A DNA stretch of 64,000 nt. It comes from Beroe forskalii. Lineage: Eukaryota > Ctenophora > Nuda > Beroida > Beroidae. The stretch is taken from contig WFMF01000059.1 of NCBI GenBank assembly GCA_011033025.1, positions 620,001-684,000 on the forward strand, read 5' to 3'. The position numbers and the translations under genes were made by a program. The stretch's first letter is position 1; each line of letters starts with the position of its first letter. Below, piece after piece: positions 25,101 to 36,700 of the stretch. The notes under the pieces are model-generated. The model was given only the letters and a program-made list of their open reading frames with translations, was not told where the DNA came from and ran no database searches.

Positions 25101-26345
25101 CGCGCGGAGATATTTCACTGCAACAAGGTCCCTTGAATTGCGCGGCTTTGTCGCGTGACGCGCGCGCGTGTGCGCGGCTTTTTGAAGTTGGAATTTGCTG
25201 ATGCAGCACATTCCTGAACAGTGATCTATTTCATTGTGCCATATTGACTGACACCCCATCGCAGCAATAAACCACAGTGGTTGTGATGAGAGGGAATGTG
25301 CGACTAACGAGTGTACTGCTGTTGAGAATCACAGAAACGAAGTGTTGAGATACGCTGAAATAGGGTTCTTTAACTCTGTCTTCTACTCCGCTTTCCTGCC
25401 TAATGGGGAGGCGCAGAAGCAGAGAGATAGGTGAGTGGGCTGGGAATTATTAAGGGGATGCCATTGTACCCGAATCTGGGGAATCTGACCCACTTATACC
25501 TGAATCTCTCACCACTCCATCCCTTCCACTTGACTTGTACCTCTCACCACTCCATCCCGCAGTGTGTTCCGAGAGAATCTGAGAGATCTGCAGAGTGCTG
25601 CTACCCTAAACCACCCCGATATTCTGATCCCTGCCAAGTACCACAATGAGGCTCCCTGGTTACCGGCACAGCGACACTTGGCAATGCTGCCTGCTTTTAG
25701 GGTAAGAAGGCACTCAGAGATTGTTACTTCCTTACTCATGTGTGTAAAATAGGCGACCAGTTTGTTGTTCTAGTTATTGACCACTTTCCGGTGTAGTGTT
25801 CAAACTTCTATCTCATTTCATGAAAACCATTTCAGTTTACACACAAACTGTTTCAGAGTCCTAGCGGGAAGCTATCCTGTATTATGAACTGTGTTTTTAC
25901 CATCTTCAAACTTCTGTTTGTGGGGGCCAGTGGACAGACCATACTGGATGGGAAAACGGACGACAGCTCTGTTCCAGGTATTTAAAATATATAGATTCTT
26001 CTGTCGTGTGTTGAGTAATCTGCTTGATCTTTAATTTTCAACCCAGTGGCCCATAGTAATAATAAATGGATTTTTCTTTCATGAGTTGAGCAATTTTCCT
26101 GATATTTATTTTCCCCTCTACTACCCATTGCTGACAATTCTAACCTCCCAGGTGCAGACGACTTGCTTCCAGTACTGATTTACGTGATAATCCACGCCAA
26201 CCCACCCAACCTCCTTTCTACCATCGACTTCATCGACAACTTCACTCCACGGGGAATAACTGGACAGGACCAATACATGCTCATGCAGTTCAGAGGAGCT
26301 GTGGAATTCATAAAATCTATGCTTCACAAGAATCCACGGTCTTGA
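16115..26345 (+). CDS. GAPVD1: GAPVD1-like RasGAP / VPS9 (Rab5 GEF) protein, 26 exons
   Basis: Exons: 16115-16175, 16353-16473, 16771-16954, 17082-17260, 17395-17497, 17646-17705, 17848-18000, 18239-18328, 18507-18641, 18856-~18984, 19185-19360, 19512-19617, 19781-19910, 20054-20182, 20762-20896, 21038-21253, 21533-21768, 22400-22554, 22835-22921, 24374-24463, 24588-~24795, 24922-25045, 25265-25430, 25563-25701, 25857-25977, 26152-26345; about 1208 aa (human protein about 1480). The N-terminal half is the RasGAP fold (SSFFLRQTALSLSFRLYIEW; PPYLRWLGVSIVHYF; GELFFTRMLFYPFLQPQIY). A Ser/Asp-rich, probably disordered middle follows, then a C-terminal VPS9 domain (YHNEAPWLPAQRHL, GADDLLPVLIYVIIHANPP, TGQDQYMLMQFRGAVEFI). 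The family activates Rab5/Rab31 in endocytosis and insulin-responsive traffic. Start chosen because MERIRNIQQNLWQTKLF aligns with the family N terminus and ends in the right phase. Junctions 10/11 and 21/22 lack a usable GT donor in frame (see findings). Confidence 0.9.
20185..20345. repeat. CCAATCAGAGCGC repeats and hairpin in an intron
   Basis: Three direct copies of GACCAATCAGAGCGCA about 29 bp apart, followed by an inverted pair: GCGCGCTGATTGG (20279-20291) and CCAATCAGCGCGC (20329-20341), a perfect 13-bp stem. Lies in the GAPVD1-like intron 14. The CCAAT words may be coincidental. Confidence 0.7.
23295..24235 (+). repeat. 78-bp tandem array derived from 5S rRNA, array 1
   Basis: About 12 units of 78 bp in intron 19 of the GAPVD1-like gene, in the same orientation as the gene. 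Each unit reads GATCTCGTTCAATCTC, ATGTTAAACAAACGTAGG, then CTGGGTCACTACTTGGATGG and GTGACCGTTGGTTGAATG. This parallels metazoan 5S rRNA from about nt 25 to nt 100, with TACTTGGATGGGTGACCG as in the box C region of 5S and the box A-like GTTAAACAAACGT. The 5' and 3' ends of 5S are missing, so it is not a functional 5S gene. One unit (around 23625) is 7 bp shorter. Array units are closely similar to those at 44408-46030. The 78-bp length keeps a 26-codon frame open on the minus strand; I do not treat that as coding. Confidence 0.85.
24318..24360 (+). repeat. Diverged single 5S-like box C unit
   Basis: AACTTGCATGGGAGACCG just before the acceptor of exon 20. It differs from the array units and carries the GGGAGACCG form of box C. 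Probably an older 5S-derived copy beside array 1. Confidence 0.5.
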
Positions 26346-26933
26346 GACCTAAACACACTTTTAGAAAATTCAAATTGAAAGTAACTGAACTGTTTTGAGT
26401 TCTCATGTCGAGAAATAATGGAGACTTGCCGGGTTGGCTGGCCTGGGAAATATTTCAAGTAAAAAGCATGTTATTTGGGGTTTTGGCGTGGACTTCTTTA
26501 CTTTAATTGTACTCTAAATTGATCACTTGTCGCCCGGAGCGTTAAATTGTAATGATATTGATTATCATTATTTATACTATTGTTATTATCAGTTGATTAA
26601 ACCATGTTTTTAACGAGATGTAGCATAAATCACTCAAAAAATTACATGTGCTAAGAAATTAGACGTTACTCATTTTGTCTAATCACAGATAATTGGGATG
26701 TAGTGTTTCAAATGAATTAAATTTCGTAACGGATTGATGTATTATGATTTCAAGTGTATTGGTTAAAGAAACATAATTAGGATTGTGAAAAATGGCAATG
26801 CTTTGACTTCGTATTGGCACATTTGTTTAAATGATATTTGCAGTAGATCACTCAGTTTATTTTCAAGTTATATAAGTGTAAGTTTAATTTCAATGTCTTT
26901 TTGTTTTGATGATGTGAATGTTGACTGATAAAC

Positions 26934-26939
26934 AATAAA
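26934..26939 (+). terminator. Possible polyadenylation signal of the GAPVD1-like gene
   Basis: AATAAA about 590 nt after the stop codon, followed by a GT-rich stretch (GTGTTTATTTTGTC). It would give a 3' UTR of about 0.6 kb. Confidence 0.45.
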
Positions 26940-26949
26940 TGCTATAGAT

Positions 26950-28800
26950 AACAGTTAACACAGCGTGTTTATTTTGTCAATTTGTGTCATTTCTTGGGTA
27001 ATTGGTAAAATTGAGAGAGAAAAATAATAATTTTCAGTTACGCGGCGCCGCGCACACCACAAAATTCAAATTTGTGTTGCCCCGGCCCCCTGTTCATGTT
27101 TGAAGCTCATGCTCTTTTCAATTGTTTTGATTTTACCAAAAAAATTAATTTAAAACTTGGGGCATGCAATTTGGTGGTTATTGGTCGACAAAAAGTAAAA
27201 ATTGAGCCGCGCATTTTGGGCTCTGAAACAATCTCGCGCCGCGCATTTTCAAATTGATAAATGTAGCGTCGAATGACGAAAGTTCTGCGGAGTATGTTTG
27301 CTACTATAGCAACTCGCGTTGATGTCTTCGTTTCTATAGCTTCGAAAGGTTTGAACTTTGTTCTATGTTGTGGTATCTTGCCCCTTCCCCTCTATGATGC
27401 AAGGATATATCTTATTAGCTCCACCCTTGACCTGCAAACAATTTTAAAATGTATAAATTTGATATCCTGAGTGTTCTCAACCTTGTCATGAAGGTCATGA
27501 GAACTCGGTGTGATTTTCATTTGAATCATCCGTTTTTCTACGGACAGCTGGATAAGGCATGGATGCATTTAAAGCTATTCAATCAGTTGTCCATAGTTTT
27601 TCATTGCTATAGTTTTTATTGGTAGAATTGGCGACTCACTGATTCTGCCTGGCTGTCTATAGTATGTCATAATTCCCAATTCTTACTATCGCCGGGCTTT
27701 CTTGGGAATATACATACCCCCGATATTGTGTGAGCACTGAATACAATTTTCTTTGTTTACATTTCATCTGAATCGTTTGCTTAAATCATAAACCAGCGTT
27801 ACTGCATTTGATGGAGTTGTGCCATACCTCTTAAGGAATGACTTGTCCCGAAACCTTCGGTCATCATTCCTTGTAGGCTTGGGGTTTTCATCATTACCCA
27901 CAACAAACATAAAAAAGTATCATACACTTTCATGATCCACTTCCAATAATATGATAAATTCTTAAATGATTGTGATAGCTTAACTGTCGTTGTTATGACA
28001 ATGTTGGAGTTCAATTTGTCCAATTTATTGGATAGGCTTCGAGTGCCATATGGCATAGTGGCATTTTGGATCCTTGAAAATGCCCCGGAGTTTGTGGTTT
28101 AAAACTTCATGGGCAATAACTTAAAACTTCATGGGCAGTAACTTATTAGGGGGGGGTCCACCGGCCAACGGCCAACCGTCTAAAAAATTTGCCGTTTCGG
28201 CCAATTGGCCGTTGGCCGGTTGGCCGTTTTTTTCATTTTTTATCCCTGGTTTCTGCCAGAAGCATTTAGTTGAAAGTTGTGAGAGAAAAGTTGTTACAAT
28301 CTCTATGACCAACATTTTTCCCACTAATTTAATTGGTGGGGGTGTCAAATGTGTCAATTGAGGTCGTTGAAACAGTTGAAATTTTGCCCTTATGCTTCAA
28401 GAAGGCTCAAGCTCCATGCATTTTTATATAATCAAAGAAAGTAAGAACTTTGAAAGTTTCTAAAGGTCTAGGACATGTAGTTCAATTGGTGACCATCCCT
28501 ACTGTCATTTTCTTCTCTTATAGCTTTATAGTCACATAAATCAATTCCAGAATAGTCTAGTCATATTGCTTTTATCCCTGATTCCTTCCAGGTTCCACAC
28601 CTGGAACTATTTCCTGTTCATGTATGAAACACTCGATTCTATTGACTGTCTCCGTGCATTTATATGACCTAGGGAAGATTATGGTTCAATGGCCTTCTAC
28701 TGCCCCCCGCTGCCCCCACCGAGCTTATCATGACGCTTCACCTATTAATTAAGTACCTAAGTTAGTTATGACAAAACATAACTAACACAGTAACGGCTAA
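26950..28800. other. Intergenic region, no gene seen
   Basis: No supported exon. Contains a CpG-rich patch (27040-27260), a small inverted repeat around 27838-27875 (GAATGACTTGTCC...GGTCATCATTCC) and the GGCCAACGG palindromic repeat at 28155-28232. The open frames here lack similarity and splice context. Confidence 0.55.
28155..28232. repeat. GGCCAACGGCCAA palindromic repeat
   Basis: CCGGCCAACGGCCAACCG and its inverted form CCAATTGGCCGTTGGCCGG flank a short AAATTTGCC spacer. Repeats are both direct and inverted, which explains why both strands look open. Confidence 0.7.
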
Positions 28801-28814
28801 AGTAAGTAAGTTAG

Positions 28815-29680
28815 AAAGTTGGGGTCACCAGGGGTCAGGAGGGACTAGGGGTTAGTGGGGGTCACCAAGGGGTCACTAGGGGTTCGCCAGGGGTCAGCAG
28901 GGTACGGTGTATAGGAGTTCACCAGGGGTCAGCAGGGGTTCAGTATGGGGTCAGCAGGGGTTCAGTAGGAGTTCACTAGGGGAGTCAGCAGGGATTCACG
29001 TATTCAGGGGGTCAGTAGAGGGTCAGCGGGACACCAGGGGTTCAATAGGGTCACCAGGGGATAGTGGGGTCACCAGGGGTCAGTACAGTAAGTAGAGGGG
29101 TCAGTAGGGGTTAGTGGGGGGTCAGTAGGAGGTCAGGGGGTCTGTAGGGGTTCACCAGTGGTCACCAGGGGTTAGTACTAATAGTAGTTAACCAGGGGTC
29201 AGCAGGGGGTTCAGTAGGGGTTCAGTAGGGGTCAGTAGGGGTTCAGTATGGGGTCAGCAGGGGTTCAGTAAGAGTTCACCAGGGAGTCAGCAGGGATTCA
29301 CCAGGGGTCAGTAGAGGTCAGCAGGACATGGGGGTTCAATTGGGGTCACCAGGGGATAGTGGGGTCTGGGGGTCAGTAGGGTAAGTAGGGGTCATCAGGG
29401 GTCAGTAGGGGGTTAGTGGGGTCATTAGGAGGTCCCAGGGGTCTGTAGGGGTTCACCAGGGGGTTAGTACTAGTAGTAATTCACCAGGGAGTCAGTAGGG
29501 GCTCAGCAGGGGGTTTAGTAGGAGTTCACCATGGAGTCAGGGGCTAAGTAGGGTTCACCAGGGTCAGTTCAGTTGGGGTTCACCAGGGGTCAGTAGAGGG
29601 TCAACAGGGGTCAGCAGGGTTCAGTTAGGGTTCACCAGGGGTCAGTAGAGGGTCAACAGGGGGTCAGCAGGGGGTTCACT
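28815..29680 (+). repeat. GGGGTTCAGTAGGGGTCAGC minisatellite
   Basis: About 870 bp of mixed 10-11 bp and 20-22 bp units built from GGGGTCAGCAG, GGGGTTCACCAG and GGGGTCAGTAG. There is a larger duplication: the block starting near 28910 resembles the block near 29240. G-rich on the plus strand; could form quadruplexes. Confidence 0.8.
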
Positions 29681-29689
29681 GAAGTCAAA

Positions 29690-31815
29690 AAGAAAAATCA
29701 AATATTTAAAATTTGAAATCGATTTTACCCTAAAAAAATTGTTTTATATCGGGTTTTTTCGGAAAAAATCTATTTAAAATTAAAGATAATTATTTTTGAA
29801 CATAAAAAATCCAGAAAAAAAATTTAAAAGCCTTTTTTAATTTAATTTTTGGTTCCCAAATAAGGGAAAAAAAATTTTGGGAAAAACTTTTTAAACAAAC
29901 ACATTGAGAAGGAAAAACCCGGACAAAAAAAGGGCCATTTAACCCCTTTTTGGGAAAAAAAACTTTTCTTTCAAAATTTTTTTCCCTTGGGGGCCCAAAG
30001 ACCTGTTTGGTAATTTTGGTTTCAGGGGTTTGAATGTCAAACAACAAAAATAGAATATTTTTTTAAAATGTTTTCCCTTTTGGGTCAGTTTTTTTTGGAA
30101 AAATCATTTTCCCAAATTTAACCCCATGTTATTGTTGACTATAAAAAAATTTCCCCAAAACCAAATTTAGAAAATTTTTTAAAATTTTTCAGGCTTAAAA
30201 AAACAAATTTTTTGGGGGCAAAATGCTTTTTAAAGTCTAATAACATTAGAAGGACTAAAATAGGTTTTTTGAACAAAGGCAATTCAACCATTTAACCCCT
30301 TTTTGGGACAAAAAAGGAATTTTTCTTTTAAAAAGGTTTTTGGCCCCCGGGGGCCAAAAGATTTGGTAATTTTTTTTGGGGGCCCCACTGAGAATAAAAA
30401 ACGAAAAAAAATTTTTTAAAAAAGTCAACCAAAAAAACCAGAAGGCCCAGTGTTTTTAAAAAATCGACTTTCAATTTTAAAACCAGGGATTATTTTTTGA
30501 CACAAAAACAACCCAAAAACCCAAAATTTTAAAATTTAACTAATTTGGCTTAAAAAATAAGGGGGAAAAACGAATATTTTAAAAAATTTTTGAAAGTCTA
30601 ATACACATTGAAAAATAAAAATGTGTTTTGAAAAAAGGAATTAAATTTTCAATTTTTAAAAAAAACTAATTTTTTTCTAAAAGTCCCTTTTTTCCGGAGT
30701 AAAAAATTTGGTTTGCTTTTTGGTTTGGGAATAAGTCAAAAAGAAAAACAGAATTTTTTTTATTGTTTGACATCATAAAACAATCTCAGAAACCAAATTT
30801 CAGCCAATTTGAACTTAATTTGTGGCTTACAGGCCAAAATAAGGGAGAAAAACGAATATTTTGGGGCAAAAAATGCATTTTCGGAAAGTCTAATGACACA
30901 CATTGAGAAGGACTAAAATACGTGTTTTGTGACACAAAAAGGCAATTCAGACCATTTCCAACCCTTTTTGGGACAAAAAACGAGATTTTTATTTTCTGAA
31001 AAGTACCCTTTTTGGCCCTGGAGGTCACAAATGACCCTGGATTTGGCTGAATTTTGGTTTCAGAGGTCCCACTGAGATGTCAAACAACGAAAAATCAGAA
31101 TCATTTAATTTCGAGAAAGTCGATTTTTTACCCTAAAAAATTGCCAGTGTATAGTCCAGTGTTTTTTTCAGGTCAAAAAATCGACTTTCTCGAAATTCCA
31201 CGAAACTGATGGATTATTGTTTGACATCATAAAACAATCTCAGAAACCAAATTTCAGCCAATTTGAACTTAATTTGTGGCTTACAGGCCAAAATAAGGGA
31301 GGAAAACGAATATTTTGGGGCAAAAAATGCATTTTCGGAAAGTCTAATGACACACATTGAGAAGGACTAAAATACGTGTTTTGTGACACAAAAAGGCAAT
31401 TCAGACCATTTCCAACCCTTTTTGGGACAAAAAACGAGATTTTTATTTTCTGAAAAGTACCCTTTTTGGCCCTGGAGGTCACAAATGACCCTGGATTTGG
31501 CTGAATTTTGGTTTCAGAGGTCCCACTGAGATGTCAAACAACGAAAAATCAGAATCATTTAATTTCGAGAAAGTCGATTTTTTACCTAAAAAATTGCCAG
31601 TGTATAGTCCAGTGTTTTTTTCAGGTCAAAAAATCGACTTTCTCGAAATTCCCCGAAACTGATGGATTATTGTTTGACATCATAAAACAATCTCAGAAAC
31701 CAAATTTCAGCCAATTTGAACTTAATTTGTGGCTTACAGGCCAAAATAAGGGAGAAAAACAAATATTTTGGGGCAAAAAATGCATTTTCAGAAAATCTAA
31801 TGACACACATTGAGA
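29690..31815. repeat. 454-bp tandem repeat with degraded 5' copies
   Basis: Units starting near 30771, 31225 and 31679 are almost identical over 454 bp (third truncated at about 31815 by the next gene). The stretch 29690-30770 holds two or three further copies recognisable by order (CATTGAGAAGGA, CCCTTTTTGGGACAAAA, GGTTTCAGAGGTCCCACTGA) but rich in stretched A/T/G runs with missing single bases. Identical minus-strand 80-codon ORFs at 30786 and 31240 are repeat by-products. Confidence 0.8.
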
Positions 31816-31864
31816 CGTTTAGTTCTTTTACTCATCCAAAACATCGCCTTCATTTGACAATTCC

Positions 31865-33235
31865 ATGTCCATCTTTCAGGCAGCTGTGTGTTCGCTCAGA
31901 AAAGCCCTCGAGAAGTCGATGGTTTTGCCAGACATCTACAAACCTGTATGCAATTCAGAGCGACTTCCAGTGAAGCACAAATACCGATCCTGCAAGGTAA
32001 GACAGCGCGCCGGGGCAGTCGCAGTCAGGAACCGCGCGCGCAACGCGTTTACGGAACGCGCAATGTGAAAACTGTGAAATGTGTACTTTTTCAGCATTTC
32101 TATACCCTCGTTGTCATAGTGACTCTGACTATCACATGGTTTACTGTGTTACTTCATGTAAATTTGCGAAACTTGCCCTCCCACTTCTTCAAATTTACCA
32201 ATTTCAGGGAGTCAGGAACGTTCCAGTCGGAAAGAAGATTGACAAAGACAAACCCGTGACTGAGGGTTTGAATATGATGCGAACCCAAGCAATCAACCAA
32301 GAGGGAGGACTCGACACTTTCGTAGCGAGCAGAGAGCGCAAAATGCAGCGCAAAGGACAGAGATTACTGGACAAGATAATTTATTTTAGTCACCCACTAC
32401 CCAATCATCCAATAGATATACTCAGAAAAACAGCGTTTGCTAAAAAAGTTATAAAGTTTAATAGCTATTTACATATTGTGACATTTTACTACAATTTAAA
32501 ATAAAAATAAAGTTCAATGCGACGCATCATGTATCAATCCCAATTCCCATCAGATACAACAAAGATACAACAAAGTCAGGACAGACTGCTTACAACAGCG
32601 GTCTGCGCTACTTCAAGATGTTAAAGGGACGGATCCCAGCCTCGACAGCACTTTTACTTTGGAACAGATGGCGCCCAGTCTTTCCATTCTTCCCAGGACT
32701 AGGACCCAGGTAATTTCCTGATGCTCTCTGGAAGAAGAGAACCTTTCTTCCCTCCCTCTAATTGACCATACTCTCCCCTTTTCCTTCCTGCCTCACTTCC
32801 CTACACCTTCCCTACCCTTCTCTTCGCCAATCCCTCGCTCACTTTCCCAACGCTTCCCTTCTCCGCCTCTTCTCTCATCCTCTCTCCCTTTTCCTTACAC
32901 TCCCTTCTCCCTTTCTCCTCTATTCCCCAGAAACAATGAATGACTTAAAGAATATCAAACCTGCTTACATTTAATGTCACGACTGATATAAAACTTCGTG
33001 GAAAGTGTTTGTAGCATTAAACTTTACTGTTAAACGTATAAAGTATCTCTGAACTAAACCATTAAATCTGTAAATACTTATAAAGTATCTCTCAACTAAA
33101 TCATTAAATCTGTATGCTAGTTCCTTGCAGGCGAGCACGTATGACTCCGACCGGATCAGTCAGACCCCGTACACAGTTCGGGAAGAGGACCAGGACGACT
33201 CTCTTTCTAGAGAGAGCTCACAGTACACAGTCTGA
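31865..33235 (+). CDS. Unrecognised small protein, 4 exons (possibly 5'-incomplete)
   Basis: Exons 31865-31996, 32208-32375, 32554-32709, 33131-33235; 186 aa if the start is ATG 31865. Three junctions end with good AG acceptors, and the last exon closes at a TGA. The product is charged and probably helical in the middle (ASRERKMQRKGQRLLDK, QQRYNKVRTDCLQQRSALLQ), with a Ser/Asp/Tyr-rich tail (SRESSQYTV). No family recognised. The first exon also has an acceptor (TTTCAG, 31874-31879) in frame, so an upstream exon may exist and the listed ATG may be internal. The exon 2 donor is not GT: frame is kept by joining AAG (32375) to ATA (32554), otherwise a weak GT 17 nt later with another acceptor is needed. 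Coding status rests on four in-phase exons. Confidence 0.55.
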
Positions 33236-33239
33236 TGTG

Positions 33240-33310
33240 TTGCCATGACAACATTGAGATGACGTCACCAGGGTTACCATGACAACAGAGGGATGACGTC
33301 ACCAGGGTTA
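33240..33310. promoter_or_regulatory. Duplicated CRE + X-box-like motif
   Basis: GTTGCCATGACAAC followed by two copies of GATGACGTCACCAGGGTTAC about 34 bp apart. TGACGTCA is a perfect ATF/CREB site, and GTTGCC-AT-GACAAC resembles an RFX X-box. It lies in the 3' UTR or just downstream of the 31865-33235 gene. Function is speculative. Confidence 0.35.
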
Positions 33311-33724
33311 CTATGACCACTGCGAGATGTATCTGAGGATATGACAGTAGTCAGTGTTGAGGCTATGAGAGACTTTACAGTAAAAAGTAAACAATCAATG
33401 TTGTGTAAAAATAACCAATTGTTGGAGATTGCAGCAACTTTTTAAGATAACCAGAAAATGTTAAATTAGCATCGTCATCAGATTTTATCTGTAATTGTAA
33501 ATACAGTTTTGTACATTTCACTAACATCTGCAATAATGAATCTTCACTGGCCGACGTCATCATTATGTGAATACATTTAAAGGAAATGTTGAATGAAGAT
33601 GTTAGATTTACATGTTATTTTATAAAGCTATGAAAACGCTGTTTACTTTTTCCCTGGTTGAACTGAGATCAATGCGTGGGATTGGGTAAATTAAATGAAA
33701 TGGGCGGAAGAATTTAATGCGTGG

Positions 33725-36700
33725 CATTACCCTATGAGGGCCAAGAAATGGGTTATGAGGGTCAAGAGATTGGTTATGAGGGTCAAAAATGGGTTATGAG
33801 GGTCAAGGGATGGGTTATGAGGGTCAAGGAGATGGATTATGGGGCCAAGAAATGGGTTATGAGGGTCAAGGGATTGGTTATGGGGCCAAGAGATGGGTTA
33901 TGGGGCCAAGGGATGGGTTATGAAGGTCAAGGGATGGGTAATGGAGCCATGGGTTGGGTTATGCTGGTCAAGGAATGGATTATGGGGCCAAGGGATGAGT
34001 TATGAGGGTCAAAGGATGGGTTATAGGGTCAAGGGATGGTTTATGAGGGTCAAAGGATGGGTTATTGGGCCAAGGGATGGGTCATGAGCGTCAGGGGATG
34101 AGTTATGGGCTCGAGGGATGGGTTATGATGCCAAGCGATGGGTTACGGGGACAAGGGATGGGTTATGGGACCAAAGGATTGGTTATGGGGTCAAGGGATG
34201 GGTTATGGGGCCAAAGGATGGGTTTTGGGGCCAAAAGATGGGCTATGGAGCCAAGGGATAGGCTATGGAGCCAAGGGATGGGTTATGGGGCCAAGGGATG
34301 GATTATGGGGCCAAGGGATGGGTTATGGGGCCAAGGGATGGGTTATGGGGCCAAGGGATGGGTTATGGGGCCAAGGGATGGGTTATGAGGGTCAAGGGAT
34401 GGGTTATGGGGTCAAGGGATGGGTTATGGGACCAAGGGATGGGTTATGGGGCCAAGGGATGGGTTATGGGGCCAAGGGATGGGTTATGGGGCCAAGGGAT
34501 GGGTTATGGGACCAAGGGATGGGTTATGGGGCCAAGGGATGGGTTATGAGGGCCAAGGGATGGGTTATGGGGCCAAGGGATGGGTTATGAGGGCCAAGGG
34601 ATGGGTTATGGGGCCAAGGGATGGGTTATGGGGCCAAGGGATGGGTTATGGAGCCAAGGGATGGGTTATGGGGCCAAGAGATGGGTTATGGGGCCAAGGG
34701 ATGGGTTATGGGGCCAAGGGATGGGTTATGGGGTCAAGGGATGGGTTATGGGGCCAAGGGATGGGTTATGGGGCCAAGGGATGGGTTATGGGGCCAAGGG
34801 ATGGGTTATGGGGTCAAGGATGGGTTATGGGGCCAAGGGATGGGTTATGGGGCCAAGGGGGGGTCAAGACCAATGGATGGGTTATAGGGCCAAGGGATGG
34901 GTTATGGGCCAAGGGATGGGTTAGGGGCCAAGGGATGGGTTATGGGACCAAGGATGGGGTTATGGGACCAGGGATGGATTATGGGGCATAAGGGATGGGT
35001 TATGGCCAAGGGCCAAAGGATGGGTTATGGAGGCCAATGGATGGGGGCCAAGGGATGGATTATGGGACCAAGGATGGTTATGGGGTCAAGGGATGGGTTA
35101 TTGGGCCAAGGGATGGGTTATGGGGCCAAGGGATGGGTTATGGGGCCAAGGGATGGGTTATGGGACCAATGGATGGGTTATGGGGCCAAGGGATGGGTTA
35201 TGGGGCCAAGGGATGGGTTATGGGGCCAAGGGATGGGTTATGGGGGTAAGGGATGGGTTATGTGGGTCAAGGGACGGGTTATTGGGCCAAGGGATGGGTT
35301 ATTATTGGGCCAAAGGGATGGGTTATATGGAAGGGATAGTTTATGGGGCCAAAAGGATGGGTTATGGGGCCAAGAGATGGGTTTTGGGGCCAAGGGATGG
35401 GATATGGGGCTAAGGGATGGGTTATGGGGCCAAGATATGGGCTTTGGGGCCAAGGATGGGTTATGGAACCAAGGAATAGGTTATGGGACCAAGGGATGGA
35501 TTATGGGGCGAAGGGATGGGTTATGGGACCAAGGAATAGGTTATGGAGCCAAGGGATGGGTAATGGGGTCAAGGGATGGGTTATGTGGGTCAAGGGATAG
35601 GTTATTGGGCCAAGAGATGGGTTATGGAACCAAGGGATAGTTTATGGGGCCAAGGGATGGGTTATGGGACCAATGGATGGGTTATGGGGCCAAGGGATGG
35701 GTTATGGGTGTCAAGGGATGGGTTATGAGGCCAAGGGATGGGTAATGGGGTCAATGGATGGGTTATTGGGCCAAGGGATGGGTTATGGAACCAAGGAATA
35801 GGTTATGGGACCAAGGGATGGATTATGGGGCGAAGGGATGGGTTATGTGACCAAGGAATAGGTTATGGAGCCAAGGGATGGGTAATGGGGTCAAGGGATG
35901 GGTTATGTGGGTCAAGGGATAGGTTATTGGGCCAAGAGATGGGTTATGGAACCAAGGGATAGTTTATGGGGCCACGGGATTGGTTATGGGGCCAAGGGAT
36001 GGGTTATGGGTGTCAAGGGATGGGTTGTGGGGCCAAGGGTTGGGTTATGGGGGTAAAGGTATGGGTTATGTGGGTCAAGGGATGGGTTATTGGGCCAAGG
36101 GATGGGTTATGGGGCCAAGGGATGGGTTATGGGACCAAGGGATGGGATATGGGGCCAAGGGATGGGTAATGGGGTCAATGGATGGGTTATTGGGCCAAGG
36201 GATGGGTTATGGGGCCAAGGGATGGGTTATGGGGCTGAGGGATGGGTTATGGGACCAAGGAATAGGTTATGGGGCGAAGGGATGGGTCATGGGAAAAGGA
36301 ATAGGTTATGGAGCCAAAGGATGGGTTATGGGACCAATGGATGAGTTATGGGACCAAGGGATGGGTCATGGGACCAAGGGATGGATTATGGGGCCAAGAG
36401 ATGGGTTATGGGGCCAAGGGATGGATTATGGGACCAAGGGATAGTTTATGTAGCCAAGGGATGGGTTATGGGACCAAGGAATAGGTTATGGGACCAAGGG
36501 ATGGATTATGGGGCGAAGGGATGGGTTATGGGACCAAGGAATAGGTTATGGAGCAAAGGGATGGGTAGTGGGGTCAAGGGATGGGTTATGTGGGTCAAGG
36601 GATAGGTTATTGGGCCAAGGGATGGGTTATGGGACCAAGGGATAGTTTATGGGGCCAAAGGATGGGTTATGGGGCTAAGGGATGGGTTATGGGGCCAAGA

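Noticed and set aside
28815..29680. Telomere-like repeat
   Set aside because: The units (GGGGTTCAGTA, GGGGTCAGCAG) are irregular and not TTAGGG; interstitial minisatellite is the simpler reading.
30786..31482. Two identical 80-aa ORFs as duplicated genes
   Set aside because: They lie in tandem 454-bp repeats; no start context, domain or splice support.
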